From SHZL01 sp963784425 (lineage in GTDB: Bacteria; Pseudomonadota; Gammaproteobacteria; Xanthomonadales; SZUA-36), in the NCBI GenBank assembly GCA_963784425.1, contig CAWARM010000014.1:107094-171093 (forward strand): DNA of 64,000 bases. The letters run 5' to 3'. The notes beneath the pieces were generated by a model, which did not search any database, was not told the origin of the DNA, and saw only the letters and a program-made list of their open reading frames with translations. Below are positions 10,730 through 19,833 of this stretch, piece by piece; position 1 is the stretch's first letter; every line of letters starts with the position of its first letter. A program made the translations under genes and the position numbers.

Positions 10730-12400
10730 TTGAGAAAGCGTGTTGCTGTCATCGGGGCAGGTCCCGCCGGGCTCGCCACCATCAAAGAACTACTGGATGA
10801 AGGCCATGCGCCCACCTGCTTCGAGCGCGCAGATGGCATCGGAGGCGTCTTCCGGTTTCACCCGGCCAATGGCGTGGTGTGGGAGTCTTGCGAACTCACA
10901 TCGTCGCCGCTGATGACTTCTTTCTCAGATTTTCCTGCACCGGCCGGCCAGCTGATGTTCCTGCCGGTCGGCGAATACGTTGCTTATCTGGAGCGCTATT
11001 GCCGGGCATTCGACCTGCACCGCCACATCCAATTCCAGGCCACGGTTGATGCTGTAACGCAGAATGCAGCCGGTGACTGGACAGTTCGCATAAACACTGC
11101 GTCCGGCACGCGTGAGGAAGTCTTCGACGCGGTCGCAGTTTGTTCGGGGCTGCATCAACACACGCATGTGCCGCACCTTCCAGGACAAGAGACCTACACC
11201 GGCACGACACTGCACGGTGCGCAATATCGCGGGCCAGCCCAGGTCGCCGGCAAACGCGTGCTGGTGGTCGGGGCGGGCGAGTCCGGCGCTGATATTACCG
11301 CTGAGGTCGCCGCCAACGCCGCTGAGACTGTGATGTCATTGCGTCGGGGCGTGGCCGTGCAATCCCGAGTGCAGCTGGGCAAGCCGAAAGATCTGCAGAC
11401 ATCCCGGCTCATGAACAGCACAGCCCACTGGGTTTTCCAAACGCGCAATCCGGCGGATAACAACAAGCGCAGGGTCTATCGCTGGACATTCCTGCCATTC
11501 CTTTTCGTCGACAAGGCGCTGGCAAAGACCTCTCAATTCGTGTTCGACTTCTTGCCGCTGCTGCTGGCGCCTTCGCTTGCGGAAATCCGTGGCAACCTGC
11601 ACACGCGGAAGCTCTCCCTGCAGCTACTGCGCGAATCCGGCGGTACCTTCACCGAGCAATTTGGGACCAAGAATGACGAGTTCGTTCGGGCCATCGCAAC
11701 GGGACGCTGCCGCCGCGTTCCGGCAATTGCGCGCTTCGACGGGCCGTGTGTTGTGTTTGTTGACGGTTCCGTATTTACGCCGGATCTGGTGATTTTTTGC
11801 ACCGGCTTCGAAACGCGCGTGCCGTTTCTCGATCCGCAACTTGCCGGAGCGCCACGGTATCTGCACACTTTCAACCCCGATGTTGGCGACCACCTCGGTT
11901 TCATCGGTTTCCTGCGGCCTGCTTTTGGTGCTATTCCACCGCTGGCTGAGTTGCAGGCGCGTTGGTTCGCGCTGCTGCAGAGTGGAGCGGTCAAGCTGCC
12001 TTCCAGGGAAGAAATGCAGCAATCGATCGACTACTGGACACAGTACCGTGCGCACTTCTTTGGCGCCCTTAAAAAATCCCTTCCCCACCTGGTTGAACAC
12101 ACGGTATTTTGCGATGCGCTCGCGGAACGCATCGGATGCAAGCCTGCCTGGCAGGATATTCGCCGCGAGAGCCGCCGCTTTCGCTATAAATTCATGGCCG
12201 GGCCATTCGTTGCTGCGCAGTACCGCTTGGTAGGCCCGCACGCCAAGCCGGAAATCGCGCGTGCAGTCATTGAGAATGCACCCGTCATGCATCCGCTGCC
12301 CGATCGTCTCAATCTCCGCCTGCGCTGGGCGTTGTCACGCACCCTCCATCGTCTGCGGGGGCCTGAATACGCACCCAAGCTGGAATTGAGCGAGAAGTAA
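10730..12400 (+). CDS. Flavin-containing monooxygenase-like enzyme
   Basis: The protein has an FAD-binding GxGxxG at VAVIGAGPAGLATIKELL, an NADPH-binding VLVVGAGESGADIT near residue 180, and the FMO signature YTGTTLHGAQY (11192-11227) matching F/YxGxxxHxxxY. It probably uses NADPH and oxygen to oxygenate a nitrogen, sulfur or carbonyl carbon. TTG at 10730 is preferred because GGAG lies seven bases upstream; a TTG at 10718 would add four residues. Its stop is followed after one base by the TTG of the next glycosyltransferase, implying coupling. The substrate is unknown, but its place among glycosyltransferases suggests tailoring of the same product. Confidence 0.85.
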   Translation: MRKRVAVIGAGPAGLATIKELLDEGHAPTCFERADGIGGVFRFHPANGVVWESCELTSSPLMTSFSDFPAPAGQLMFLPVGEYVAYLERYCRAFDLHRHIQFQATVDAVTQNAAGDWTVRINTASGTREEVFDAVAVCSGLHQHTHVPHLPGQETYTGTTLHGAQYRGPAQVAGKRVLVVGAGESGADITAEVAANAAETVMSLRRGVAVQSRVQLGKPKDLQTSRLMNSTAHWVFQTRNPADNNKRRVYRWTFLPFLFVDKALAKTSQFVFDFLPLLLAPSLAEIRGNLHTRKLSLQLLRESGGTFTEQFGTKNDEFVRAIATGRCRRVPAIARFDGPCVVFVDGSVFTPDLVIFCTGFETRVPFLDPQLAGAPRYLHTFNPDVGDHLGFIGFLRPAFGAIPPLAELQARWFALLQSGAVKLPSREEMQQSIDYWTQYRAHFFGALKKSLPHLVEHTVFCDALAERIGCKPAWQDIRRESRRFRYKFMAGPFVAAQYRLVGPHAKPEIARAVIENAPVMHPLPDRLNLRLRWALSRTLHRLRGPEYAPKLELSEK

Positions 12401-12401
12401 G

Positions 12402-13313
12402 TTGGAAATCACGCGCATTTCCGTCGTCATTCCTACGTTTGAGCGTCCCGGTCCCTTAGCGGCCTGTCTCACAGCACTTGCTGTGGGGTTTCCTTCGGAC
12501 GCCGAGACGATCGTTGTTGCGGACGGTGGCACGCAGGACGTGAGCGCGGTGGTCGCGCCGTTTGTCGAGCCATTACGCCTCCGCTTATTGAAGACAGCAA
12601 ACTGCGGTCCGGCCGCGGCGCGCAATCGCGGTATGGAGCATGCACGCGGAGAAATCATCGCGTTCACAGACGATGACTGCCGGCCACAACCAGGCTGGCT
12701 GAAAACGCTCGCCTCCGGTGTTGTGACCAATCCTCCGCTCGCAGTGGGCGGCTCGACAGTAAATGGCCTGCCCGGGAATGCCTACGCCGACGCTGCCCAG
12801 CTGGTGCTCAACCTGCTGTCGCGCCACGACCGCGATCTGGTGCATTGCGAACGCCTGCTTCCATCGAACAACCTGGCGTTCCCGCGGGAGGCGCTGCGCC
12901 AACTCGGCGGGTTCAACGAAGGATTCCGAACTGCAGAGGATCGTGAACTATGCCGGCGCTGGGCAGCCGCTGGTTTCGCGCTTGGCAGAGTTCCAGCCGC
13001 CGTCGTGGACCACAATTCGGAGCTCAATTTCACAGGTTTCGTGCGCAAGTTCTTCGCCTACGGAAGGGGCGCAGCAAAATTCCATCAATCGGGCGAAAAC
13101 CTGGGATTGCGCGAAAGCATGCGCTTTCATCTTCGGCTTCCTGCGTTGCTGCTGCCGGAATTGCGCCAGCGCGGGCCGGTTCGCGGCGCGGCGATCATCG
13201 CGCTGCTCGTACTTTGGGAAACTGCCAATCTCGCAGGCTTCATAGCTGACAAAATACGCCCTGCAGCGGCCTCGGGTAAGACGGCAGCAAACCATTTCGG
13301 GGTCACCCCATGA
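12402..13313 (+). CDS. GT2-family glycosyltransferase
   Basis: The GT-A fold begins ISVVIPTFERPGPLAACL, with AARNRGMEHARGEIIAF and the metal-binding FTDDDCRPQPGW. The family uses nucleotide sugars and inverts the anomeric centre. A hydrophobic C-terminal stretch (IIALLVLWETANLAGFI) may associate with the membrane. The start is TTG, one base after the stop of the monooxygenase, and the end overlaps the next gene by four bases (ATGA), so the three genes form one transcription unit. Confidence 0.87.
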   Translation: MEITRISVVIPTFERPGPLAACLTALAVGFPSDAETIVVADGGTQDVSAVVAPFVEPLRLRLLKTANCGPAAARNRGMEHARGEIIAFTDDDCRPQPGWLKTLASGVVTNPPLAVGGSTVNGLPGNAYADAAQLVLNLLSRHDRDLVHCERLLPSNNLAFPREALRQLGGFNEGFRTAEDRELCRRWAAAGFALGRVPAAVVDHNSELNFTGFVRKFFAYGRGAAKFHQSGENLGLRESMRFHLRLPALLLPELRQRGPVRGAAIIALLVLWETANLAGFIADKIRPAAASGKTAANHFGVTP

Positions 13314-14227
13314 CGCCAAGAGTTTCGGTGGTGGTGGCGACGCACAATCGGCGCACGCTACTCGCACGTGCCTTGGCGAGCATCAAATCGCAGCGCTACC
13401 GTGACTTCGAGATCATCGTGGTAGATGACGCATCTATCGACGGCACGGCAAGCTGGCTTCGCGTTGAACATCCGGAAGTGGTGCTGGTAGAAATGCTCAC
13501 GGCGGGCGGCGCCGCCGCTGCGCGCAACCGTGGAGTGGAACAGGCGCGGGGCGAAATTGTGGCCTTTCTTGATGATGACGATGCCTGGCGCCCATCCTAC
13601 CTTGAGACCCAGGTGGCCGAGTTCGGCTCACATCCGGAAATCCTGCTCTGTTCCACCGGTCACATTGAAATCGACGCCGCTGGCCGGGTCGTGCTGCCAA
13701 ACTTGCGCCCCTTGTTCAACTATGCGAACCCGCTCATCCACATGCTTGCTGAATGCCCCTTGCACACGCTTTCCGTCGTCGCCTGTCGCCGCTCGGCGTT
13801 TGAGTGCTTCGGTTTTTTTGATGAATCGTTGGTAATCGTTCACGACCTTGACTGGTACCTGAGGCTCGTGGTCGCGGGTGGTCAGCTTGCACACATTCAA
13901 ACACCGTTGGTCGAGCGCAACGTGCCGGGAGGACTCGTGACGCGACACCGGCTATGGTATGCAGAGGAACGGGCCGTTCATGATCGATTATTCGCAAAAA
14001 CTGCGATCGCGCAACGCGATCAACAACGTATTCGTGCCTCCCGGGCAATGTGGTTCATGCGGGTCGGACTTACGAGAGCTGATTTCGGATTCGCACTCGC
14101 CCGCCTCGGCGAGGCCATTCTCGCGTCACCGCTTGACTGCGTGCGCATCGCGGCGATACGGTTGCCGCAACGCTTCGGACGCGGGACTACTGAAGCGCAG
14201 AATATCAAGCCCCTGGAGGCACAATGA
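13310..14227 (+). CDS. GT2-family glycosyltransferase
   Basis: The protein starts VSVVVATHNRRTLLARAL and carries VDDASIDGTASW, AAARNRGVEQARGEIVAFL and the DxD-type LDDDDAWRP. The C-terminal third is less conserved and probably binds the acceptor. It overlaps its neighbours by four bases on both sides (ATGA at 13310 and 14224), so translation is coupled with the preceding GT2 and the following radical SAM gene. The sugar is not predictable. Confidence 0.88.
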   Translation: MTPRVSVVVATHNRRTLLARALASIKSQRYRDFEIIVVDDASIDGTASWLRVEHPEVVLVEMLTAGGAAAARNRGVEQARGEIVAFLDDDDAWRPSYLETQVAEFGSHPEILLCSTGHIEIDAAGRVVLPNLRPLFNYANPLIHMLAECPLHTLSVVACRRSAFECFGFFDESLVIVHDLDWYLRLVVAGGQLAHIQTPLVERNVPGGLVTRHRLWYAEERAVHDRLFAKTAIAQRDQQRIRASRAMWFMRVGLTRADFGFALARLGEAILASPLDCVRIAAIRLPQRFGRGTTEAQNIKPLEAQ

Positions 14228-15558
14228 CCGTCGACACATCTTCGCTGTTGGAACAGGCCCTCGCTTTGGCCACCACGCAAAACGCGGGTGAAAAACCCGT
14301 GTACCTGACCAGCATGGCGCGAAAGATCACACGCCGGGGCGTGATGTGGCTGGGGCAAACCTGCAACCTGCGCTGTCACTTCTGTTATTTCCTCGATCGC
14401 ATCCAGGATGAAAATCATCCGCAGCACGGGTTCATGAGTCTTGAGAAGGCGAAGGAGATCTGCCGCACACTGGTCGATTACTACGGCAATAACTCTGTCG
14501 ACATTCAAGGTGGCGAACCGACGCTTTATCCTGAAATCTATGAGCTGGTTGACTACTGTGCGGAGATTGGTCTGTCGCCAACCATCATCACCAATGCGCA
14601 GGTGCTGTCCAATCGTGCCGCCACCGTGCGCTTCCGCAAATCCGGCCTGCGCGATTTCCTGCTGAGCATCCAGGGTCTGGGCACCGTATACGACGAACTT
14701 GTCGGACAGCAGGGCGCCCACGTGCGGCAAATGAAGGCCTTGCGTAACCTGCAAGAGGAAGGTATTCCCTTTCGCTTCAATACCGTGGTATCCAAGCCCG
14801 TACTGGACCAGGTGGTCGATATCGCGCAGCTTGCCATCAGCACGGGTGCCGAGGTGGTGAACTTCCTCGGCTTCAATCCGTTCAACGATCAGGAAACAGG
14901 CAAACGCAGCACCATGAATGTGCCACGTTATGCGGAGGTCGGCGGGCCTCTCAACGAAGCTCTCGATCTGCTCGCTGAGGCGGGAGTGGAGGCTAATGTT
15001 CGCTACCTGCCGTTGTGCGTAGTCGCCGAGCGCCACCGGAAAACTGTATACGACTTCAAGCAAATCCCGTATGACCTGCACGAGAATGATTTCGCCAGTT
15101 GGTCGTGGACGGACCTGCCGGCGCAGCGCATGCGTAGCGCGCCGCTTACGCCGCCCTTCGGCCTGGGTACGAGGCTCCCCCTGGGCGCGTTGCGGGCTCC
15201 ACTGCGCCGCATGGTGGTGCAGATGCCCCGCGTTGGCGATAAACTGCACGAGGTCAAGCAAGCGCTGGAGCGGCAGTGGGCAGCGCGGCCTACCGGCAAA
15301 TCCCGTGACGAACTGTATCAGGATGACGCGCAAATGCGGGCGCAGGAGTATACGGGTTATCGTCACGGTGCGGCCTGTGCGTCATGCGACGTACAGGCAA
15401 TTTGCGATGGCCTTTACGGCGACTACGCTGACCTGTTTGGAGACGGTGAAGTGCGCCCGATTACAGTTGGGCGACGCGTCGCCGACCCGCAGCATTTTTC
15501 GCGGCAGCAGGCAAAGAAAATTCACCCTGAGGACATGGACTGGCTGCACATGCCCTGA
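14224..15558 (+). CDS. Radical SAM enzyme with C-terminal cysteine cluster
   Basis: The iron-sulfur motif CNLRCHFC (Cys47, Cys51, Cys54) binds the 4Fe-4S cluster that cleaves S-adenosylmethionine; IQGGEPTLYPE follows as the GGE motif. Near the C-terminus CASCDVQAIC (Cys385, Cys388, Cys394) resembles part of a SPASM/twitch auxiliary-cluster region. Such enzymes modify peptides, sugars or cofactors by radical chemistry. No precursor peptide was found beside it, so a sugar or lipid intermediate is possible. GGAGG sits six bases before the ATG. It ends the tightly coupled monooxygenase-GT2-GT2-rSAM unit. Confidence 0.88.
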   Translation: MTVDTSSLLEQALALATTQNAGEKPVYLTSMARKITRRGVMWLGQTCNLRCHFCYFLDRIQDENHPQHGFMSLEKAKEICRTLVDYYGNNSVDIQGGEPTLYPEIYELVDYCAEIGLSPTIITNAQVLSNRAATVRFRKSGLRDFLLSIQGLGTVYDELVGQQGAHVRQMKALRNLQEEGIPFRFNTVVSKPVLDQVVDIAQLAISTGAEVVNFLGFNPFNDQETGKRSTMNVPRYAEVGGPLNEALDLLAEAGVEANVRYLPLCVVAERHRKTVYDFKQIPYDLHENDFASWSWTDLPAQRMRSAPLTPPFGLGTRLPLGALRAPLRRMVVQMPRVGDKLHEVKQALERQWAARPTGKSRDELYQDDAQMRAQEYTGYRHGAACASCDVQAICDGLYGDYADLFGDGEVRPITVGRRVADPQHFSRQQAKKIHPEDMDWLHMP

Positions 15559-15618
15559 TTATCTGTTTGCAGGCTGCAGCGCAACAATTTTAGCAAACCG
15601 GAGTGTTTTCCAAATTCA

Positions 15619-16338
15619 ATGAACAGACGACAGATACTTCGCGCTTCGGCCTTAACCGGCGCTGCGCTCGTGAGCGGCCTATCCATTAAATCGGCGGCTG
15701 CCGCCGGGGGCACGACTGAAGGAGAGGCTGGCCTGCTCGAGCCCAAGCCACTCCCATTTGACCCCGGGAAGTTAAATGGAATTTCCGAAAAGCTGATCGT
15801 CTCGCATTATGAGAAGAATTACTCGGGCGCCGTCAAGAACCTGAACAAGGTCCGAGCCGAGATTAGCCAGTTAACCAAGGACTCCCCGCCATTTCTGGCC
15901 ATCGCGCTCAAGGAACGCGAACTGCTTTTCCACAATTCCATGGTCCTGCATGAGCTTTATTTTGGAAATCTCGGCGGCGACGGCAAGCCATCGGGTCAGG
16001 TACCCCAGCGATTATCCGCTGTATTCGGCAGCGCAGCCCGGTGGGAAGAGCTTTTTCGATTGACCGGCATGGGACTTGCCGGTGGCAGTGGCTGGGTAAC
16101 GCTAGGCTATGATCTTCGTGATCATAGTCTTACGATCTCAGGAGCTTCGAATCATGCGCAGACTCCAGCTCAAACACTTCCGCTACTCATGATGGATATG
16201 TACGAGCATGCCTATCAAATGGATCACGGCGCGGATGCCGCCAAGTACATTGACGCCTTTTTTCAAAACGTCCCCTGGGATCACGTGAATCAACGATTCG
16301 ATCAGGCCGAACGCATAGCAAAAGTATTCCCGGGATGA
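15619..16338 (+). CDS. Tat-exported Fe/Mn superoxide dismutase family protein
   Basis: Residues 3-28 form a twin-arginine signal (NRRQILRASALTGAALVSG), so the folded metalloprotein should reach the periplasm. The rest is the iron/manganese superoxide dismutase fold: His63 (SHYEKNY), His111 (MVLHELYFGNL), Asp193 and His197 (MMDMYEHAYQMD) fit the four metal ligands. The usual NNAAQxWNHxFYW segment is altered to FHNSMVLHELYF, so activity may differ. It sits 60 bases after the radical SAM gene on the same strand. An exported SOD together with the exported KatG suggests oxidative chemistry outside the cytoplasm. Confidence 0.85.
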   Translation: MNRRQILRASALTGAALVSGLSIKSAAAAGGTTEGEAGLLEPKPLPFDPGKLNGISEKLIVSHYEKNYSGAVKNLNKVRAEISQLTKDSPPFLAIALKERELLFHNSMVLHELYFGNLGGDGKPSGQVPQRLSAVFGSAARWEELFRLTGMGLAGGSGWVTLGYDLRDHSLTISGASNHAQTPAQTLPLLMMDMYEHAYQMDHGADAAKYIDAFFQNVPWDHVNQRFDQAERIAKVFPG

Positions 16339-16502
16339 CGATGTACGATGCACTCTATTCCTGGTGTCAGTCACTTCACGCCGAACGCCATGGCTGGGAT
16401 CCAAAGGCTTCAGTTCCGCAGCGCCAGGGCTGAATTGCACAGGCGCAGGCGCGCAATTTCGCCAAACCCCGCCTGAAAGGTGCCGGAGTCCCCTTTTTCT
16501 AA

Positions 16503-18659
16503 ATGAATAACCTCGAACCCAATTTTTTTGCCTCGCTCGGTCGATGGGTGTGCCGCTACCGCAGGTTTACACTCATTGTGGCCGGGGCGTTTATGGCCGC
16601 TTCTCTGGGCGCCCTCTGGTACGGAGGATCGCTTACCAGCGGGAAAATAGAGGGGCTTGAATCCGAACGGGCGCAAGCGCTTGCCGCTGGCGTGGCGGGG
16701 CAAGTGGGCGAGATGTCGGTGATCGCGATATTCCGGCCCAAAGAGGCCGATGCACAGATGTCCCTTGCGGAAGTACAAGCTGAGATGGGGCGAATTCTGG
16801 CCCCTCTTAAGGACGATGGGCGGGTGAAATCGATCGTCGCGCCGACCGGGCAAATACCCATGCTTGAACAGCGCATGACCAATGCGCAGCAGCGTTCGGC
16901 TTTTGCGATCATCGGTCTATCCGGTGATTTCGAAACTGCGATGCGCGCTTACCCTGACATTCTTGCGCAACTTCAATCGGGCAGCCTCGAAGTTGCATGC
17001 ACCGGGCAAGCCCCGTTCATGCACGATCTGGACCGGACCCTGGAGCACGATCTGATTCGTGCGGAGATGGTGTCCCTGCCGATTGCGATATTCGTGCTTT
17101 TACTGGTTTTTGGCAGTCTTGTGGCCGCAGTGATTCCGGTGGCAGTCGGGTCACTCGCCGTGGCCGGCGGGATTGCAATCGTTGTGCTGATGTCGCACCT
17201 CACCCCGATGGCCCACTACACCATCAATGTGTGCTCCTTGATCGGGCTCGGTGTGGCCATCGACTATTCCTTGTTTATCGTCAGCCGTTACCGCGAGGAG
17301 CTAACACTTGGCCATGAAACCACCGAAGCCATTGTGCGTGCGCTGTCCACTGCCGGGCGGGCGGTGGCGTTTTCCGGGCTGGCTGTGGCGGTGGGGCTGT
17401 CCGGGCTCCTGTTTTTTCAAGGATCCTACCTGGTGGCGATGGGGGTTGGCGGCGCGATCGTCGTCGCGTTGGCGGTGATTTTTGCGCTCACCTTTCTCCC
17501 TGCACTGCTGGCTGTTCTGGGGCCAAGGATTCATCTTGGGCGTGTGCCGCTGATTGGGCGGCGCAGGCAGAAGCGTTTTTGGAATCGTACGGCGATGCAC
17601 GTGATGAAGAGGCCTGTTCTCGTTCTTGTTTCTACCTTGAGCCTGCTCATCTTTCTTGGGATTCCGTTTTTTCACTTGCGTATGACTGCGGCCGATGTGC
17701 GTGTCCTCGGGCAGGGCGTCCAGGCGCGCGATGCTTATGAGCTTTTGCGCCGGGACTTTCCGGACCAGGGCGCAACCCGGATCGTGGTGGCCATTGAGTT
17801 TCCCACTACACCGGTTGTTGCTTCGGAACGTGCTGAGGCATTGCGCCAATTAAGCGAAAAAATCACCCGGATTCCGCATGTACGCAAAGTCGAAAGTCAG
17901 CCAGGCGATCACGTGGCGCTTATAGATGTGCTGGCCGATGCGCCGCCGGAAAGCGAAGCAGCGCGTGGGATTGTGCGCAGTATTCGGCGCTTGCGTGACG
18001 CGGGGGATACAAGCGGTGGCGTGATTTCGGTCGGGGGAGTGACCGCTAACGACATTGATTCAACGGAGTACATCGCAGAAAAAACGCCGTATGCGGTCGG
18101 ATTTGTGGTGTTGGCGACAGTCGTGGTACTTTTCCTGCTGCTTCGATCCGTGGTGTTGCCGCTTAAAGCTGTGGTCATGAATTTTATGTCGATGGCGGGC
18201 TCATTTGGAGCACTGGTCTGGGTTTTTCAGGACGGACATCTTTTTGTGCATGATCCGCGGCCGCTGGAACCAACACTTCCGGTGCTGCTTTTTTGCATGC
18301 TTTTTGGACTTTCCATGGACTACGAAGTGCTTATACTTTCGCGCATCAAAGAGTCATACGAGCAGACTCACGACAACATTTTTTCGGTGGCCGATGGTCT
18401 CGAAAAGACTGCCGGTTTAATCACCAGCGCCGCTGCAATCATGGTGGCTGTATTTGGGGCGTTTGCGCTGGCCCAGGTGGTGTTGATTCGTGCTGTGGGC
18501 TTCGGGATGGCGCTGGCTGTCTTGCTTGACGCAACGATTGTGCGCGTGCTCCTGGTTCCAGCAACGATGCGTCTTTTTGGGCACATGAACTGGTGGGCTC
18601 CGCGGTGGATGGGGGGCAGGGGAATTGTGTCCGGCTCAAAAGGCGTAACAAGCGATTAA
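16503..18659 (+). CDS. MmpL/RND-family transporter
   Basis: This 718-residue protein has the two-fold RND/MMPL layout: TM1 near residues 20-40, a periplasmic loop, five clustered helices (about 190-345), TM7 near 370, a second loop, and a final helix cluster (about 530-700). The motifs GLGVAIDYSLFIVSRYREEL and LFGLSMDYEVLILSRIKESY mark the two MMPL halves. MmpL proteins move lipids and glycolipids across the inner membrane using proton motive force. Its place between glycan-modifying genes and a GT4 makes it the likely exporter of the cluster product. No membrane-fusion protein or outer-membrane channel is encoded nearby. Confidence 0.9.
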   Translation: MNNLEPNFFASLGRWVCRYRRFTLIVAGAFMAASLGALWYGGSLTSGKIEGLESERAQALAAGVAGQVGEMSVIAIFRPKEADAQMSLAEVQAEMGRILAPLKDDGRVKSIVAPTGQIPMLEQRMTNAQQRSAFAIIGLSGDFETAMRAYPDILAQLQSGSLEVACTGQAPFMHDLDRTLEHDLIRAEMVSLPIAIFVLLLVFGSLVAAVIPVAVGSLAVAGGIAIVVLMSHLTPMAHYTINVCSLIGLGVAIDYSLFIVSRYREELTLGHETTEAIVRALSTAGRAVAFSGLAVAVGLSGLLFFQGSYLVAMGVGGAIVVALAVIFALTFLPALLAVLGPRIHLGRVPLIGRRRQKRFWNRTAMHVMKRPVLVLVSTLSLLIFLGIPFFHLRMTAADVRVLGQGVQARDAYELLRRDFPDQGATRIVVAIEFPTTPVVASERAEALRQLSEKITRIPHVRKVESQPGDHVALIDVLADAPPESEAARGIVRSIRRLRDAGDTSGGVISVGGVTANDIDSTEYIAEKTPYAVGFVVLATVVVLFLLLRSVVLPLKAVVMNFMSMAGSFGALVWVFQDGHLFVHDPRPLEPTLPVLLFCMLFGLSMDYEVLILSRIKESYEQTHDNIFSVADGLEKTAGLITSAAAIMVAVFGAFALAQVVLIRAVGFGMALAVLLDATIVRVLLVPATMRLFGHMNWWAPRWMGGRGIVSGSKGVTSD

Positions 18660-19782
18660 AAACGACCAAAAATTACGCATTGCATTTGTCGCCGATACGG
18701 TGGTGACGGCACGCGGCGCCGGAGGCGTTGTCGCTGCCCGTCAATTTGTCGATAAATTGCGTGAAACCTGTGACGTCACCCTGGTCGGGGCGGATGCTTA
18801 TGGCGAGCCGCACGTGCGTCTTGCAGCATTCCAGTTCCCGCTGAAGGCCATGAAAGCGTCTGGCTTCAGGATGGCCTGGCCTGTGCGCAAAATGCTTGCC
18901 CTGGCATTTGCGGACGTTGATGTCGTGCATTTGCAATTTCCCTTTTTGTTATCGATTTTTGCATTGAGTGAGGCGCGTAAAGCCCGGCGCCCGGTGGTGT
19001 CGTCGTTTCTTGTGCAGCCTGAAAACATCCTGATGAACCTGGGAGTACGATCCTCTGGTTTAAGCCGGCTTATTTATTATTTCCTGATCAAGCGTTTGTA
19101 CAATCGATCCGATTTGGTGATTTGTACAACTTTGTTTGCCGAGCGCAAGCTGCGGGAGCATGGACTTACATCCAGGAGCATGGTGGTGTCCTGCGGTGTT
19201 TCACCCGACATGATTCCGGGAGATTATGAGCGCGCTCCCGAGCATCGTGGCTTTTTTCTGATTGTGATGGTGGGGCGATTATCTCCCGAGAAAAACCAGG
19301 AATGTCTCATCGAAGCGGTGCATCGTTCGCGCTACCGTGAGCGCATTAAAGTGGTGATTGCCGGGCATGGCCTGCGTGAAGAGGCGCTAAAAGGGCTGGC
19401 GGGCAAGCTTGCCCACGAGACCGAAGTGGGCTTCGTCTCGCGGGAGCGCCTGCGCCAGCTCCTGTCAACAGCCGACTTGTTTGTGCATTGCAGCCAGGTG
19501 GAACTCGAAGGGATAGCCGTGCTGGAAGCGATGAGCATGGGGGCACCGGTTCTTGTTGCACAAGGCGAGCACACTGCGGCAGGGGAGTTTGCTCTTGACG
19601 ATTCGTTTGGATTTGAAGCTGGAAATGTTGAAGAATTATCTAAAAAAATAGACCACCTGATCGACGATCCGGATGGTCTTGCACGCGCGCGCGAAAGCTA
19701 CCAGGCAATGGCGCGCACCATGAGTTTTGAGACCTCCGTGGCGAAGCTTGCGCAGGCTTATCGGGATGTTGCGTTCCAATAG
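18655..19782 (+). CDS. GT4-family glycosyltransferase, probable ATT start
   Basis: The GT-B fold starts KLRIAFVADTVVTARGAGGV, runs through VSCGVSPDM, VMVGRLSPEKNQECLIEAV and VIAGHGLREEALKG, and ends with ELEGIAVLEAMSMGAPVLVA carrying the GT4 E-x7-E. The first beta strand lies upstream of the only standard start (GTG at 18700). Between the in-frame stop at 18646 and the strand there is no ATG, GTG, TTG or CTG; ATT at 18655 overlaps the stop of the MmpL gene and would give a complete domain. Either a rare ATT start is used or a base error hides the true start. It is coupled to the MmpL gene. Confidence 0.82.
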   Translation: MKNDQKLRIAFVADTVVTARGAGGVVAARQFVDKLRETCDVTLVGADAYGEPHVRLAAFQFPLKAMKASGFRMAWPVRKMLALAFADVDVVHLQFPFLLSIFALSEARKARRPVVSSFLVQPENILMNLGVRSSGLSRLIYYFLIKRLYNRSDLVICTTLFAERKLREHGLTSRSMVVSCGVSPDMIPGDYERAPEHRGFFLIVMVGRLSPEKNQECLIEAVHRSRYRERIKVVIAGHGLREEALKGLAGKLAHETEVGFVSRERLRQLLSTADLFVHCSQVELEGIAVLEAMSMGAPVLVAQGEHTAAGEFALDDSFGFEAGNVEELSKKIDHLIDDPDGLARARESYQAMARTMSFETSVAKLAQAYRDVAFQ

Positions 19783-19833
19783 CGTTGCATGGAGTCGTGT
19801 AGTGTTGCCGGGCAAAAGTGGAGAGGTGCTGAA

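Noticed and set aside
14020..15366. 448-codon open frame on the minus strand
   Set aside because: It lies antisense to the radical SAM gene, which has clear motifs; no family or start signal was seen on the minus strand.
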